From the NCBI RefSeq assembly GCF_003254395.2, contig NC_037643.1, forward strand, positions 17,163,463-17,227,462: DNA of 64,000 bases, written 5' to 3'. Of this stretch, positions 23,801 through 36,396 are shown piece by piece; within the stretch, counting starts at the first letter, position 1, and the number at the start of each line of letters is the position of its first letter. The notes beneath the pieces are model-generated. The model did no database searches and had not been told where the DNA came from. It saw only the letters and a program-made list of their open reading frames with translations. Position numbers and translations under genes: made by a program. Origin of the DNA: Apis mellifera (taxonomy: Eukaryota > Arthropoda > Insecta > Hymenoptera > Apidae).

Positions 23801-26800
23801 GAGAGAGGAGCACACTTGGAACATCTTACCCTTACGAGCGAAATTCGAGCTCCCTCTATCGTATATTATTCATAGCTCGCTCCTTTTTCTCTCTCTCTCC
23901 CTCATCTCTTTTCTTCCTTCTCCTTTTTCGGCAATGGAACGGAACGCGTATACTATACACCTATTTCTTTTTCCACGCGGGAGGAAGGAAATCTCCCGCA
24001 CAATAATTATCATTATTATTATTATTATTCGAAAGAGAGGATAAGGAGAGGGGGGGTGGGGTATGGGAGCTTCCTAAGCTGAAAAGGGGCTTCTTGTTCG
24101 CGAGCATAATAATAATAATAATATAATAGCCGCCGTTTCATTGTTCTAATTATTCGTCGTGTCGCACGATTAACGCGTGTCGGACAAGTATGCGGCCTCC
24201 TCGCGCACGAAGGGAAGGGATACTCCCACACGCAGGGGGGGGCCACGCAGGGCACAAAGCGCGTCAGCCGGGCACAATGCGCGCCATCTGACACTCAATT
24301 AACGAGTTAATGCGGTACCGTTGATAATTAAACAAATACGCGCCGATTTTTTTCCCCCTTTTCTTCCTCCTCCTCCTTCTTCTTCTCCTCTTCTTTTCTC
24401 CCTTTTTGACCCAATCCCATCCGCTCTTCCAATACACACACACACACACATATATATATATATTTAAACCGAATCGAGGGAACTTGTCATCGAGAGAAGA
24501 AAAATCGATCCCTTTCGTACGATATTCGTACGCGGCAACACCGCTTTACCCCCACTTCTTTCTCTCCAAATTAATATCGAAACCCGTCACGCGTCTCGTA
24601 TATACGTAACTCGTCTCTCGAGAGACTTGCAGCAAGGAAGAGGATCGATGAGAATCTTGATTTCGAAGAATGAATATTATATATATATATATTTGGGAGA
24701 CGATAAATAATACGAGAAATAAATAATAACGCTGAACAGCTGTCTGCCCCCAGACCGACCAATTATTGTGCCGCGCGACCGATTATTGCGCTGCCGGAAG
24801 CGGATGTGTGAACGCAAGAGGAGGGGATAATGAACGTTGTCGCCGAAGAATGGAGAGCCGAAAACACGGGCATTGAGAGTGGAGTCTTGGAAACTCAGCA
24901 GTTGGGGGAGGGCTTGCATCCGTCCCTTCGAAATTTTTCCATTCTTCACATCTTTCCATCCGTTTCTTCGCGCGAGGGAAAAAAAGATGGCGTTTCGATC
25001 GAACGAGGAGGGAGGGAGGGGGATCTTATCGCGGTTCCGATTACGATTAAACCGGTTTGTAATCGGAATCGATACGAATTGTGATCGAAATTATTCGGAT
25101 CGCGGATCGAATGTTTCAGTGGACCGTAAACACATCTTTAAGGATATACGCGCGTGTATATACGTATATATACACATAATAATGTGTTATGTCTTTGTCG
25201 CGAACGACGATATCGTATCGCGTTCTCTTATCAGTTTCGATACCGCTATCGGCTCGAATTGTTCTCGATGCTGCGAGCCATTGCACCGGAAGTGCGCTAC
25301 TATTCCTCTTTTCCTCCATCAAAATCCTCCTCCTCCTCCTCCTGATTCGAGGAAATTTCGAGGATAATGATAATAAAGAAATTGAATAATATATATATAT
25401 ATTGTGAGAGAGTAGAAAATATGGAGGCACTTGAAAATTGCAAGAGAGAAATGGTTCGATCGTTCCAGGAACAGATATACGTATATTATGCCCGATGGTG
25501 GCTTTGCCTGGGTGGTAGGGACCCCATTGCCCGTTATCGGCCCGGTATGACACCTAAACATCGAGGAAGCAACATCAAACAACATGCCAGCCTATCTTCT
25601 CCCCGGTATAAACACTTTTGAGTATTGTTTTCCTGTCTCGAGATTATCTTGGCCTTGCCGATGAGCGAGAAATGTGATCCTTGTGAGAGAGGCAATAACC
25701 AGAAACGGTAGTTCCGAGCCGCGATAAAAATAAACAAAATTTCACTCGACAAAAGTTTTTTCGTTCGTCGAATCGAGAGATTCGATCTAAATCTAAGCGT
25801 AAACGCTGCGTGAATTTTGCCGAGAATTCGTTTCGCGATTCGTTTCGAGGCTCCCGGTTGCTCGTCGAAATTAATTGACCGGGTAAAACGGCGTTCCTTT
25901 AAACGGCGGTTACAAGAAGCGTCATTACTACGTTCGCAAGATGGCCGGCTGTCGTCGCGAATTTCGTTTTACCGTGAAAACAATGCGATTCTTGCAACGC
26001 GCGCAGCTGCGCACAACGCTAATTGCCGAACGATTATCTCGCAACGCGATCGCCACCTATACGGCGAGAAGCGGCGGAACGAAGTGGTTCGGAATACTTT
26101 TGTTTACGAACGCGTCGAGTTTTACCGATCGAGCGAAAAGTGGTGGAAGGATTCGTTAGGAGAAAATGACGGACGATCGCATTCGTTGCCAGATTTGTTT
26201 CACCGGTGTGAACAGTGTTATTCTCGAAAAGAAAAAGGAGACGCGGATTGGAACGATGCAATTATCCGGACAATTGTTACGCGTCGAGCGGTGGACGCCA
26301 ATTAAATGGCGGCCGTTGAAAAGTTTTCAGTTTGGGCCGCGAGACGGAACCGTCATCGCGCTGCGATGATCGGGATCCGTGGCAGACGTTCCGTGCGAGT
26401 TTACGAGAGGAGAAACGTCCGGTAGCGGCTCTCACACACACACAGTGGCCCCAAAGAGCCGAAACATCTGTTTGACATCCCTGTTTGTCAAGGCGTGACT
26501 CGCCACTTGCGCCGCATCCATACAAAAAGGGATCCGCTCTGGTCTTCTTCGCGATCGATCTATGAACTGCGAACCATTCGCGTCCAATTACGCGTGAAAA
26601 TCGTAAACAATCGCAGACAGATGGCTCGGAAAGGTAACTGTTTCCTCTCTCTCTTTCTCCCTTTCTTGTTTTCAAATCCCAGACATCTCTTTGTTTCTTC
26701 CCTTTCTTTCTCGAGAGCAAACCTTTTCTCGAGTCGCGATGAAAATCGTGGGGAATGCGAGGAAGGGTGACGCTCGAACCGTTGTCGCGCTATTTACACG

Positions 26801-29800
26801 GCCGATAATACAGTTTCTACGTATATATACATATATATAGTTTCGAACGATTGAAAGTATAATATAATATTTTTGTTTTGAGAAATTGTGGGAATAAAGA
26901 TTGACACAAGGGTAAAAAGAACGTGAAGAAGATTCCTTATTGATATGTTTAACGTGGTAACGTGTCGCGATATTGCGTTGCCGTGACTGATATTACACAC
27001 CTCATCAGCCTAGTACCGACAGACTGACTTACCGTTTCTCGTGAATCACCCGTGTGTAGAAACATTTTTTCTCTCTCTCTCTCTCTCTCGTCGTGAATTA
27101 CCGGTTGAGGTTTTTTTTCTTGGCCGATAATATCGCGTGTCACGAGAGAAAGAGAGAGAGATATCAAATTGAAAGAATTGTAGAAAAATTGTAGAAATTC
27201 GAATTTTGAAGATGGTTGTTATTACATTGATATTTAGAGGGTTTGCCTGGCTACACTAACTGAAAATAAATTTCCATTGTGTTCCACTCACGCGGATCAC
27301 TTGTTGCTCGATCCTGCGTGGGTCAGGACATAATACTCTCGCTCGTAACGTAGCTAAAATTACGTAGCTTTGATACACATCCTAGAGCTATATTTAACGT
27401 AACTAGATGTTTACGGTGTATAAAAGTCAATCGAACGAGTAATCCAAATCGTACACATTTTTTCTTTCGTTACCTTGTCTTTCTCCTAAATTTTGCATCG
27501 ATATAAAATTTTTATTGTTATATTTTCGTCGCTCGTTTTAAATCGAAATAAACGCGTTAAAAAGAAAAAAAAAAAGAAAAGTTTTCTTTCCTCGTAGTAT
27601 CTCGATCCAAACATCGCAAAACAAACGAAATTAAATTTCGTTTGAATTATCGTTTAAATTTATATCGTGCATCAGTGATATATTGGTACAGATAAAAAGC
27701 TGCTTATTTAGATCATCCGAATTTAACGCGATACACATACAAAGCCCCGCGATTGTTGGCAGTCACGTATTATTTAGAATTCACGTATATATATATATAT
27801 ATATATTTCTCCTCGCAGGTAGTTTTACCTTACTATCTCGAATAAACGCCCCTTTGATATATCAAATGGGAGCTTTGTTGTCTAAACAATTTATTGTCTT
27901 TTATTGAAATAAAAACTGTCGAGGACGATGGCTCGGTATCGCAGCAGGGGCGTCATAAAAATATTTTTAGACGATTCTCCCGGCCAGGGAGAAAATGTTA
28001 GGGAACCAGCCCGATGATCGGAACGAGAAACACGTGCAGTCAATACGTCTCTCTACGAAAAATACGGGAATCGAATTTTTGGAACTTTTGAAAATTAGAA
28101 CCGCGTGTATCTCACGTTTCCTTTCCACTCCCTTATTTTTTTTTTCAATCTTTCAACGATACACATCTCGCGATATTCGAATTATATTCGTTCTATAATA
28201 TAAATAAAGACGTATAAGAGAAAGGAACGGAATTTTTCCAATTCCCCCTTTCTCATTTCATCCTGGATCGCGATTACTCCTCGAATCGATTCGATCGTCT
28301 CGTCTCGTCTCGTCTCGTTCTCCGGTAGCCACCGCCTCGATCGAGAGCCCCCTCTCCTCGAAACGTGGCGTCGCCCCGCGGAAGTGGGATCCCCGCAGCC
28401 TCCACCGATCCACCGAAACGCGCTGTCGAGCCGATCCGTCCGTGCCCCCCCCACCCACCGTCCGCTCGCCGCCGCGCCCCCCTCCCCCTCGCTCCTTTAT
28501 TCACCATCCGGCACCGAGTTTCCCGCGGTCAATACTTTCACGGCTGGATATAAAACGGTCGCGATAAACGTATCGAGATAAAGCGGCGCGCTATCATTGG
28601 CCAGGCCCCTCCGCTCTCGCCCCTCCGCGCTCAAGAATCCCGTATTTGTCCGGCGCGGATCGCGAGTCGCGAGAGAAAGAGGCTGCCGCTGGTGCTGCTG
28701 CTGTTGCCGCTGCTGCTATTCTACCTCTCGCGTCGTCGCCGGTGAACCGGCAACCGTGAAAGTAAGAAAGAAAGAAAGAAAGAGAGTGGGAGGGAGAGGG
28801 AGATAGTATCGCGTCTTTCTCACGTTCCCCAGTTGCCTCCCCGGACGATCGTCTTGGACTCGATCCGAGTTCGATGCCTGAGCGGCGCGGCGCGGCGCGG
28901 GAGGGCGGAGGCGGAGGGGAGAGGGAAAATCGAGCGAAAAAGAGAGAGAGAAAGACGGAGCGAGGATCCGCGGCACCGCCCCCTTTTTTAACCACGCCTA
29001 CCCTCGATATAATATTATATCCACCGTGTGACCCCCTCCCCCTTCCTCCTCCCCCCTCCTCCTCCTGCTCCTCTCCCGCCCAACCCCCCTACGACGCGGC
29101 GAGAGACCTGTCCCGCGGGTTTCTCTCCGTACGTGCGAGCAGAGGAGAGATACACGGGCCACGTTTATGTGGGACGCACACCGCCACGCGGAACGATACA
29201 ATGCCCACGTTTCGCGCGGCGCTCTCCTTCGCGCCTCCTTCCTCGTCCAGGGAAACGTTTTCCAAAGGGAATCCTTGCAGATTCGCCCCAATTTCCAGCT
29301 CCGAGTTTTGCCCCGAATGTGACAGAATTATTATCCCGGATTATTTCGCGTCCGATCCCACGCGTCTATTAACAATCTTTCTCCCTAGTTCTAGTTCTAT
29401 GTTTTTTCTTGTCCTTTTTTCCTCCAGAATTTTCGAGGGAAACAAACTCGAAACGGATCGCTCGTAGTTTCCCATGTGACGCGGCGGTTGATGCACTCCG
29501 GAAACGTATTTCCCGGGATTCTTAACGGCGAACGTGATACCGAGAGTGTTTTTCTACTTCGAGCGTGTTTCTAACCGCGTTGATCATTCAGGAGGATAAA
29601 CTCGAGAAGGGATTCGTTGCTTCGAAGGGACGAGTGTCGCGTCGTTAGGAGTCGCACTTTTTCGTTCTCTCTCTCTCTCTCTCGCACGATATATCAGCGC
29701 GATATATTTTTGTTGGGAAGTGAGATATTTTTGCGAGCGCTCGAATTATTATTACACATCCAACCGAGGAGAGGTTAAATCCGCAATTTATAGTATCTTA

Positions 29801-31559
29801 ACTATGATTTATAATAATTCGGCTGTCACGCGACGAGTCGATACCAATTGAGATTTAATCGGCCGATTAGTTATCTTTAACCGATAAATAATTCGACGAT
29901 AATCTCCCCGATCGGATTATTTAATCGGTTAATAAAGATCGCTGACGGATCGTTGATTTCGTTAATTTATGCATCCCGAATAAATATCGGGATTCGATCG
30001 ATTAGAAATAGAATATAAATTAGACCCGTCTATTATAAATTTTGGAACGGTGACAAAATAGAACTAGCGAGAATATTTCTCTCTATCGAGGCCAGAAATC
30101 GAGAGAGAGAGAGAGAGAAAAGAAATAAATCACTTTTACATACGTACTTTCGTGCTCGATCCGCCAACCTCTAAACTCGAAGACATCGATCCCGATAGCA
30201 GAATCGATCCATCCGTTGCTCGGACACGTAGATATTAACGCGACAACCGGGTAGGAAACACGTAATTTCGCGTTCTTGGAGGCAGGGTTTTACGTAACGC
30301 CGGGATACTGTCACGGTATCTGTGCTTGCACTAACTGCTACAATAACGCCGTATCGGCGTTCCCTTTTATTGTCTAAACGATAAGAACGGCAGATTTCTC
30401 CATTATATATATTATGTATATATATATATATCGGAATTCTATCTCGCGGACGAGATAGAATTAATCGATTGTACGCGGCATATATTGCAACTTGTGAATC
30501 ACTTGCTCTCCCCTTGTCACTGCCAATCCCACATTGTTACATTGTTGCGAACTTTTTGCCCGCGATGACAGCCCTTGTATCCACGTCCACAACGAATAAT
30601 ATTCATTTTCAAGGAAAATACCTTTCCCTTTTTTCTCCCTTCTCTCTTTTTTCGTATCCGTAAATTTAATTATTGCTTATTTATCGTATTTCCTTTCGAG
30701 GGAGCGAAAAGAAGAGAAAAGAAAAATTGGAAAGATCGGCCCAATATTACTCGACAAACATCGCGTAACACGAAATTGTGAAAACGCGTGAAACGAACGA
30801 GAAGGAGGGAAAATAAGGTAACGAGTGTAAAACCAAACAGGTGGGATAAGCAGGGGAACAATGAAACGGCCGATTAAAGGGCAGCCAAGTGATGCGGGCA
30901 AGGTATCGATAAATCGCCAAGCCGGATCGCCGCGCGATAATCGCGTTAATCCGGCGCGCATCCGGCTGATGGGATTCCCCCTCCCCCTCCTCCCGCCCGG
31001 CTTGCCTCGCGCAAACACGCTGCCGCGTGCGAGCGGGCGGCGGGAGGAGCGGGGGTGGAGCGGCGCGTTCGATTCCACGTTTTTTCCCCGTTTTTTTTCC
31101 CCCAGCCGCGGGGCTGAAACGAAACGCCACGTGGTCTCCACGCGTGATGCGCTCGCATAAACACACACGTCGCGGACCAAACGTGCGTTCGCGCGCGCGC
31201 GTTTTTTTTTTAAATTTCTATTATTATTAATAATAATTCTCCGATTCTAAAATTGTAAAATATTGCAAGGTTGGGAGAAGGGAATTTTTTTTTTTTTCAA
31301 TTCGTCGTTTCGAAGAGATATTCTTCAAATATTGATCGTTCGGAATGGAAGATATTAGAGTATCGCGTGGTCTACAAAGTTTCGTTAGCCTGCACGTGCG
31401 TGTAGTAAGCCGCGTTCATGTTGTATCTGTTTCGTGGTTACCCTCTGTTACCCGATCGATCCGTTTCGGAACAACTTTTAAACCGAAAAATCAAGTTCCA
31501 TCGGTCGAAAGAAGAGACTCGACGAGCCTGATGGAAAAAATTTTTTCTATTTCTTCGCA
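23801..31559. other. cut: Largest non-repetitive intron region
   Basis: Mostly unique sequence of about 7.8 kb. It includes moderately GC-rich unique blocks at 24720-27020 and 27240-27460, a CpG-rich block at 28250-29470, an AT-rich block with many TAAT and AATCGG/CCGATT motifs at 29740-30060, a perfect hairpin at 30435-30462, and a CpG-rich block at 30860-31200. Simple runs occur at 23790-23805 (GA), 24437-24448 (CA) and 27790-27808 (TA). No coding gene, tRNA or rRNA was recognised. It is the best candidate area for intronic enhancers, by exclusion. Confidence 0.6.
30435..30462. other. Perfect hairpin, 12-bp arms, 4-nt loop
   Basis: AATTCTATCTCG (30435-30446), loop CGGA (30447-30450), CGAGATAGAATT (30451-30462). 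The arms are exact reverse complements. A (TA)n run precedes it. Function is unknown. No T-run follows, and terminator logic does not apply in this setting. Confidence 0.9.
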
Positions 31560-32760
31560 GTTAAGATGACGATAATTTCACTTCCAATCTTCGATTATCC
31601 CAATTTCGTAAACTTTTTACCATATTTTATCATATTATAATATTTTAAAACAATTTTTCTATTTCTCGCAATGCTATTCATAAATCACCATTCGAACAGG
31701 TAATTTCGTGAAACAATATTTTACCATATTTTACAATATTCAAATTATAATATTTTTAAAAAAATTTTTCTATTTCTCGCAATGCTATTCGTAAATCATC
31801 ATTCGAACAGATAAGATGATGATAATTTCACTTCCAATCTTCGATTATCCCAATTTCGTAAAATATTTTACCATATTTTACAATATTCAAATTATAATAT
31901 TTTTAAAAAAATTTTTCTATTTCTCGCAATGCTATTCGTAAATCATCATTCGAACAGATAAGATGATGATAATTTTATTTCCAATCTTCGATTATCCCAA
32001 TTTCGTAAAATATTTTACCATATTTTACGAATATTCAAATTATAATATTTAAAAAAAATTTTTCTATTTCTCGCAATGCTATTCGTAAATCATCATTCGA
32101 ACAGATAAGATGATGATAATTTTATTTCCAATCTTCGATTATCCCAATTTCGTAAAATATTTTACCATATTTTACAATATTTAAATTATAATATTTTTAA
32201 AAAAATTTTTCTATTTCTCGCAATGCTATTCGTAAATTACCATTCGAACAGATAAGATGATGATAATTTTATTTCCAATCTTCGATTATCCCAATTTCGT
32301 AAAATATTTTACCATATTTTACGAATATTCAAATTATAATATTTAAAAAAAATTTTTCTATTTCTCGCAATGCTATTCGTAAATCATCATTCGAACAGAT
32401 AAGATGATGATAATTTTATTTCCAATCTTCGATTATCCCAATTTCGTAAAATATTTTACCATATTTTACAATATTTAAATTATAATATTTTTAAAAAAAT
32501 TTTTCTATTTCTCGCAATGCTATTCGTAAATTACCATTCGAACAGATAAGATGATGATAATTTTATTTCCAATCTTCGATTATCCCAATTTCGTAAACTT
32601 CGAAATTTTTACCATATTTTACCATATTCAAATTATAATATTTAAAAAAATTTTTCTATTTCTCACAATGCTATTCACCATTGCTAAATCACCATTCGAA
32701 CAGGTAACTTCGTGAAACAATATTTTACCATATTTTACAATATTCAAATTATAATATCTT
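31560..32760. repeat. 147-bp tandem array organised as 294-bp dimers
   Basis: The marker ATTCGAACAG gives starts near 31694, 31805, 31952, 32099, 32246, 32393, 32540 and 32698. The five middle spacings are each 147 bp; the edges are 111 and 158. Two subtypes alternate. Type A has TTTTACGAATATTCAAATTA and ends AAATCATCATT. Type B has TTTTACAATATTTAAATTAT and ends AAATTACCATT. The order A-B-A-B from 31952 to 32540 shows dimer-level copying. The unit is AT-rich, with long A and T runs. Confidence 0.95.
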
Positions 32761-35007
32761 CAACTACTATTATCACTCGACTTTCTTTCCAACAATAACA
32801 TTTTTACAAAACATTGATTATAAAATTATAAAATCGATTAATCGAAAAAATTATGCGAAGATCTTATCGTTACGTGGAGGCTTCTTCTTACTTTAAGTAA
32901 TGGCGAGAGGAAAAAAGGAAGAAAAAAAAAAATGGAAAAAGCGATTCGAAAGATGTTTAGGGGGAGGACGTTTCTTCAAGTTCATGGCTGCGTTGAAAAC
33001 ACGATCCGCGAACGGACGTGGCATGGAACCATGGAACGCGGAGGGGATGCATTCTGACGCGTGATTATGCCACGGAGGTCAGAGGAGGATCTATGCCTGA
33101 CTGCACCTCCGCCATTGCCGGGCCACGTATCTTCCACCATCGCGAAACCGAAAGCGTCCATCTATTTCCCTTCTTTTTCGTTTCGTATATATAAAAATAT
33201 ATATACACACACACACAGATATTCCTCGCCAATTAACGCCTCTTTTTTCCCTCCTTTATCTTTATTTCGCGTATACGGAACGTTTATCTCAAGGTTCCTC
33301 GAAAAAGAGTGGAAACGCGGTCGAAACGATGATATCGAGCGATTAAATCCGTCGATGGATTGATCTCCGTTGTTTCCATACCTGGGAACCTGTTATTCCT
33401 TCTTTAATACCTCGATTAAACAAAAAAAAAAAAAAATTCGAAAATTTCGCAAGCTATATATATACTTGTGTCTCTGATGAAACGAAGAGAATCGTGTTGT
33501 TCTATGGATTTGTAGAATTGTTTGCCAATTCCTTTATTTTCTTTTCCCCCTCCTCGATTTACGAAATAAACACTAAACGCGAACACTGTTTTACTTATCG
33601 GGACGGAAAGACGGATGTTTGCAGGTCGGATCTTAACTCGCGGCACAGGTGCGTATCTCGACCACTTTCGCTTTTATTGCGCGAGGATTTTGGCAGCGAC
33701 CGTTCCATGCCTGACGCGCGCGCGCGCGCGCGGGTTCGTCATCGTTTTTCTAAACACGTAGCACGTGGCCGGGACGGCCGCGAAGGAATAAAATGGGAGG
33801 GGCGGGACGGGAAGGAGTGGAGAGTCCGTGCCCCCTAACCTCGATTCGTCCCTGAGAAAAGTGGCCTATTTTCGAGGGGTCTTTTAATCAGCTTGCTGCT
33901 CGAACAAGGGCAAAGATTCGGCGAAGGAAGGAGACGAGTCGAAGCGAAAGGGAAATTATTCAAAGTGAAGAAAAAAAAGAAAAAAAAGAGGAAATACTTT
34001 TGCCGAGCCCTTGACACGGAGGAGCTCAAGTGTGGAAAGCCACTTCAAAAGCCACGGCCGCTAATTGGATTTACAACGAGTTAGTCTCTCCGTGGACCAA
34101 GTTTCGAGTAGCTGCCTGCCTGCCTGCCTGCCGAGCACCCGCGCCCCCACGCGTGTCTTTTGCGACCGGATGCGTTACGAGTTGGCCGTAGGGCAGGCAA
34201 GCGATCTTTCTTGATTTTTCGTATTACCGACGCATGGTACAAGTAAGCGTAGAACCCGGACAATTCTAATTACGATAACGTGTAATTTAATCGTATAAAC
34301 GTAATCTCGAGTGGTTGAGAGTAATTGTATACGAGCAAGCTAGATATTAGAAATAATTTTTTCCAACGATTTCGAATATTCGATTTATACCGCTGCTTCT
34401 TCCACCAGAGTATGTACGACAGAGTAGCGTCAGAATTGTCAACAAACCGTCTCGAGTATAGATAGGCGGTCCTAGCGAAGGACGACCCCTCTCGCCCCTG
34501 CGCCGTCCCGCCAGGCTTCGTTCCAGCGGTAAACAGCAGCGCGGTAAGTAGTCCGTTTCCCGTCGATACGATCAACCTAAAACTGAAACGTGGAAATATT
34601 TGGGGCTCGGAGAGAGAAGTTAATTCGAACGACGCTCGATCGAGGATGATCTTACGCGAATCGAGAAGAATCTTACGGAATTGAGATGCGAGAAAGGATC
34701 AAACCTGCAAACTGGTTTCGAGTGGTTTTCTCTCTTTTTCTTTCTTTTCTCGCGAAACCGAAACCTAGGAATTGGACGGAGTCGATTCGAGGACGCGGTC
34801 CTCTCGGTCGGTCGGTCGGATTCGCAACGGTGAAGGGAACAATGAGGTGATAGGTAATTAGAGCGAGCGTTCGCAACGCATCCAAGGTGAGTCTAGTTAA
34901 TCCTCCCCAGCCGATCGTTTACAAGCGGAAGCAAGCGGTCTGATTCACATTGGCCGAGTAATATCTACCACTCGGCTACGTTGTATCCGTATTCAAAATA
35001 TATATAT

Positions 35008-35044
<37 letters not shown>

Positions 35045-36396
35045 GGGCACACGTGTTGTACGTTCCTCGGCCATGGCTTGTACGTTATTTCGAGCGACCC
35101 GTTTCACTCTGGCCCTTTTTTTCCTCGCGGCACTTGTCTCCCCTCGGGGAGGGGGGATCCACTTGCTTTCGTTTTATGCGTTTCGGAAACTGAAAAACAA
35201 GGAGCCGTCTCCCGGAAGCGAACGCCACCGGGTTCAAAGTCGTTAGGGGACAAAGTCTGTTGCCTCTGTATCGATGCTCGGTTTCCCTTTCTCCTCCGAT
35301 TGAACGGTTCGCGCGTAAATTCTGCGTTCTCGGTCCGACTTTTCTTCACAGATACAACGCATCGCCTCCTCGCGATTCCCTTCGCGTAGCCATTGTTCGA
35401 CAATTAGAGCGTTATAAGTTGTATATATATATATATATGTACGGAGTAGCTCAATTGTGTCCGCCATTGATCCAGCGATTAATTAATTTAATAATCAAAC
35501 AATAGCCAATAAATATCAATAACTGTCGAGCACTGAATTCGATTTAATATAACCGACTCGGCCAGATGTAAATCCATTTAATTCGCTCCCATTCGCTTTC
35601 GCTGTAATTACCAATTAAATTTACTTGCAAGGATAATTGAATCGTTGGAATTTCATTGCACGTAAGAAAGGTAAATTGTACAATTTATATTCCAAATAAT
35701 ATATATAAATAATTCCAAAGAAGAAATTTCCAAAATCCCTGCTCCAAAATGATCCCTCCTCCAAAGATACTGTTTCGACGAAAGAAAAAGCGTAAGAAAT
35801 CGTGAACTCGCGATTCATAATCGATCGAGGAGGGGAGGAGCGATGCGAACAAAAGCGGTCGGTTCGCTGGGATCCCGTTAAGGATGCGGCAAGCCGGATG
35901 CGGCTTGTTTTCGCGACGTTTTCGCGGCGCCGCGCGGTGGCCGCGCGCGCCCAAAGTGCAGAAAACCGTGGCCGCGCGAAAATAGCGGTAACTCGGCTTC
36001 ATAATGCGATGCAGTAGCGGATACGTTGTTACAGTAATAACGCGTTCGCGTATCGCGCCACGCACATGCGTGTCACGCGCGCGCGTCTCTTCTCTCTCAG
36101 GAACAATGCAAGTTTTCTCGCGATGCTTTACCCGATGCCTTTGTGGGTTACAAGTGTAATTAAATTTCAGATCGTTAGCGGTGCAAGAATAAGAGAGAGA
36201 GAGAGAGAGAAGTCGAATCCATCTCGTGCGAAAAATCATCGATTCATCGCCGTTTCGAAAATCGAGCAGGGAGCGACAATCGTCGGCGAGCGGAAGCACG
36301 GTTCGAGCGTTACTTATATCCCTTATCGTTCCCCATGAGACGGTTCGTGGCTCATTGTCCACGTCCGAAACGGACGTATAAATATATATATATATA
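32761..36396. other. cut: Intron block, mostly unique
   Basis: Unique sequence with a (CG)9 run at 33715-33732, a CTGC/GCCT run at 34112-34132 with a GGCAGGCAAGC partner near 34193, TA runs at 35018-35042 and 35421-35438, and a CpG-rich block at 35840-36080. An inverted repeat ACGTCCG-AAA-CGGACGT lies at 36361-36377 next to the mariner. No gene recognised. Confidence 0.6.
33715..33732. repeat. (CG)9 run
   Basis: Nine uninterrupted CG dinucleotides in a CpG-rich unique block. Z-DNA-prone. Confidence 0.85.

Noticed and set aside
22821..23813. 330-codon minus-strand open frame, the longest in the window
   Set aside because: It is made wholly of GATA/GA/TA microsatellites and the minisatellite core, giving LSLSL and YIYI runs. 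No start context, splice logic or domain.
25479..25548. Short frame MPDGGFAWVVGT, resembling the PDGG-x-WVV motif of monocarboxylate transporters
   Set aside because: Only about nine residues match, a stop follows after 23 codons, and no transmembrane segment or splice site supports an exon.
26459..26540. Possible C2H2 zinc-finger end (TRHLRRIHTKR)
   Set aside because: Lacks the Cys pair and proper His spacing; no linked finger nearby.
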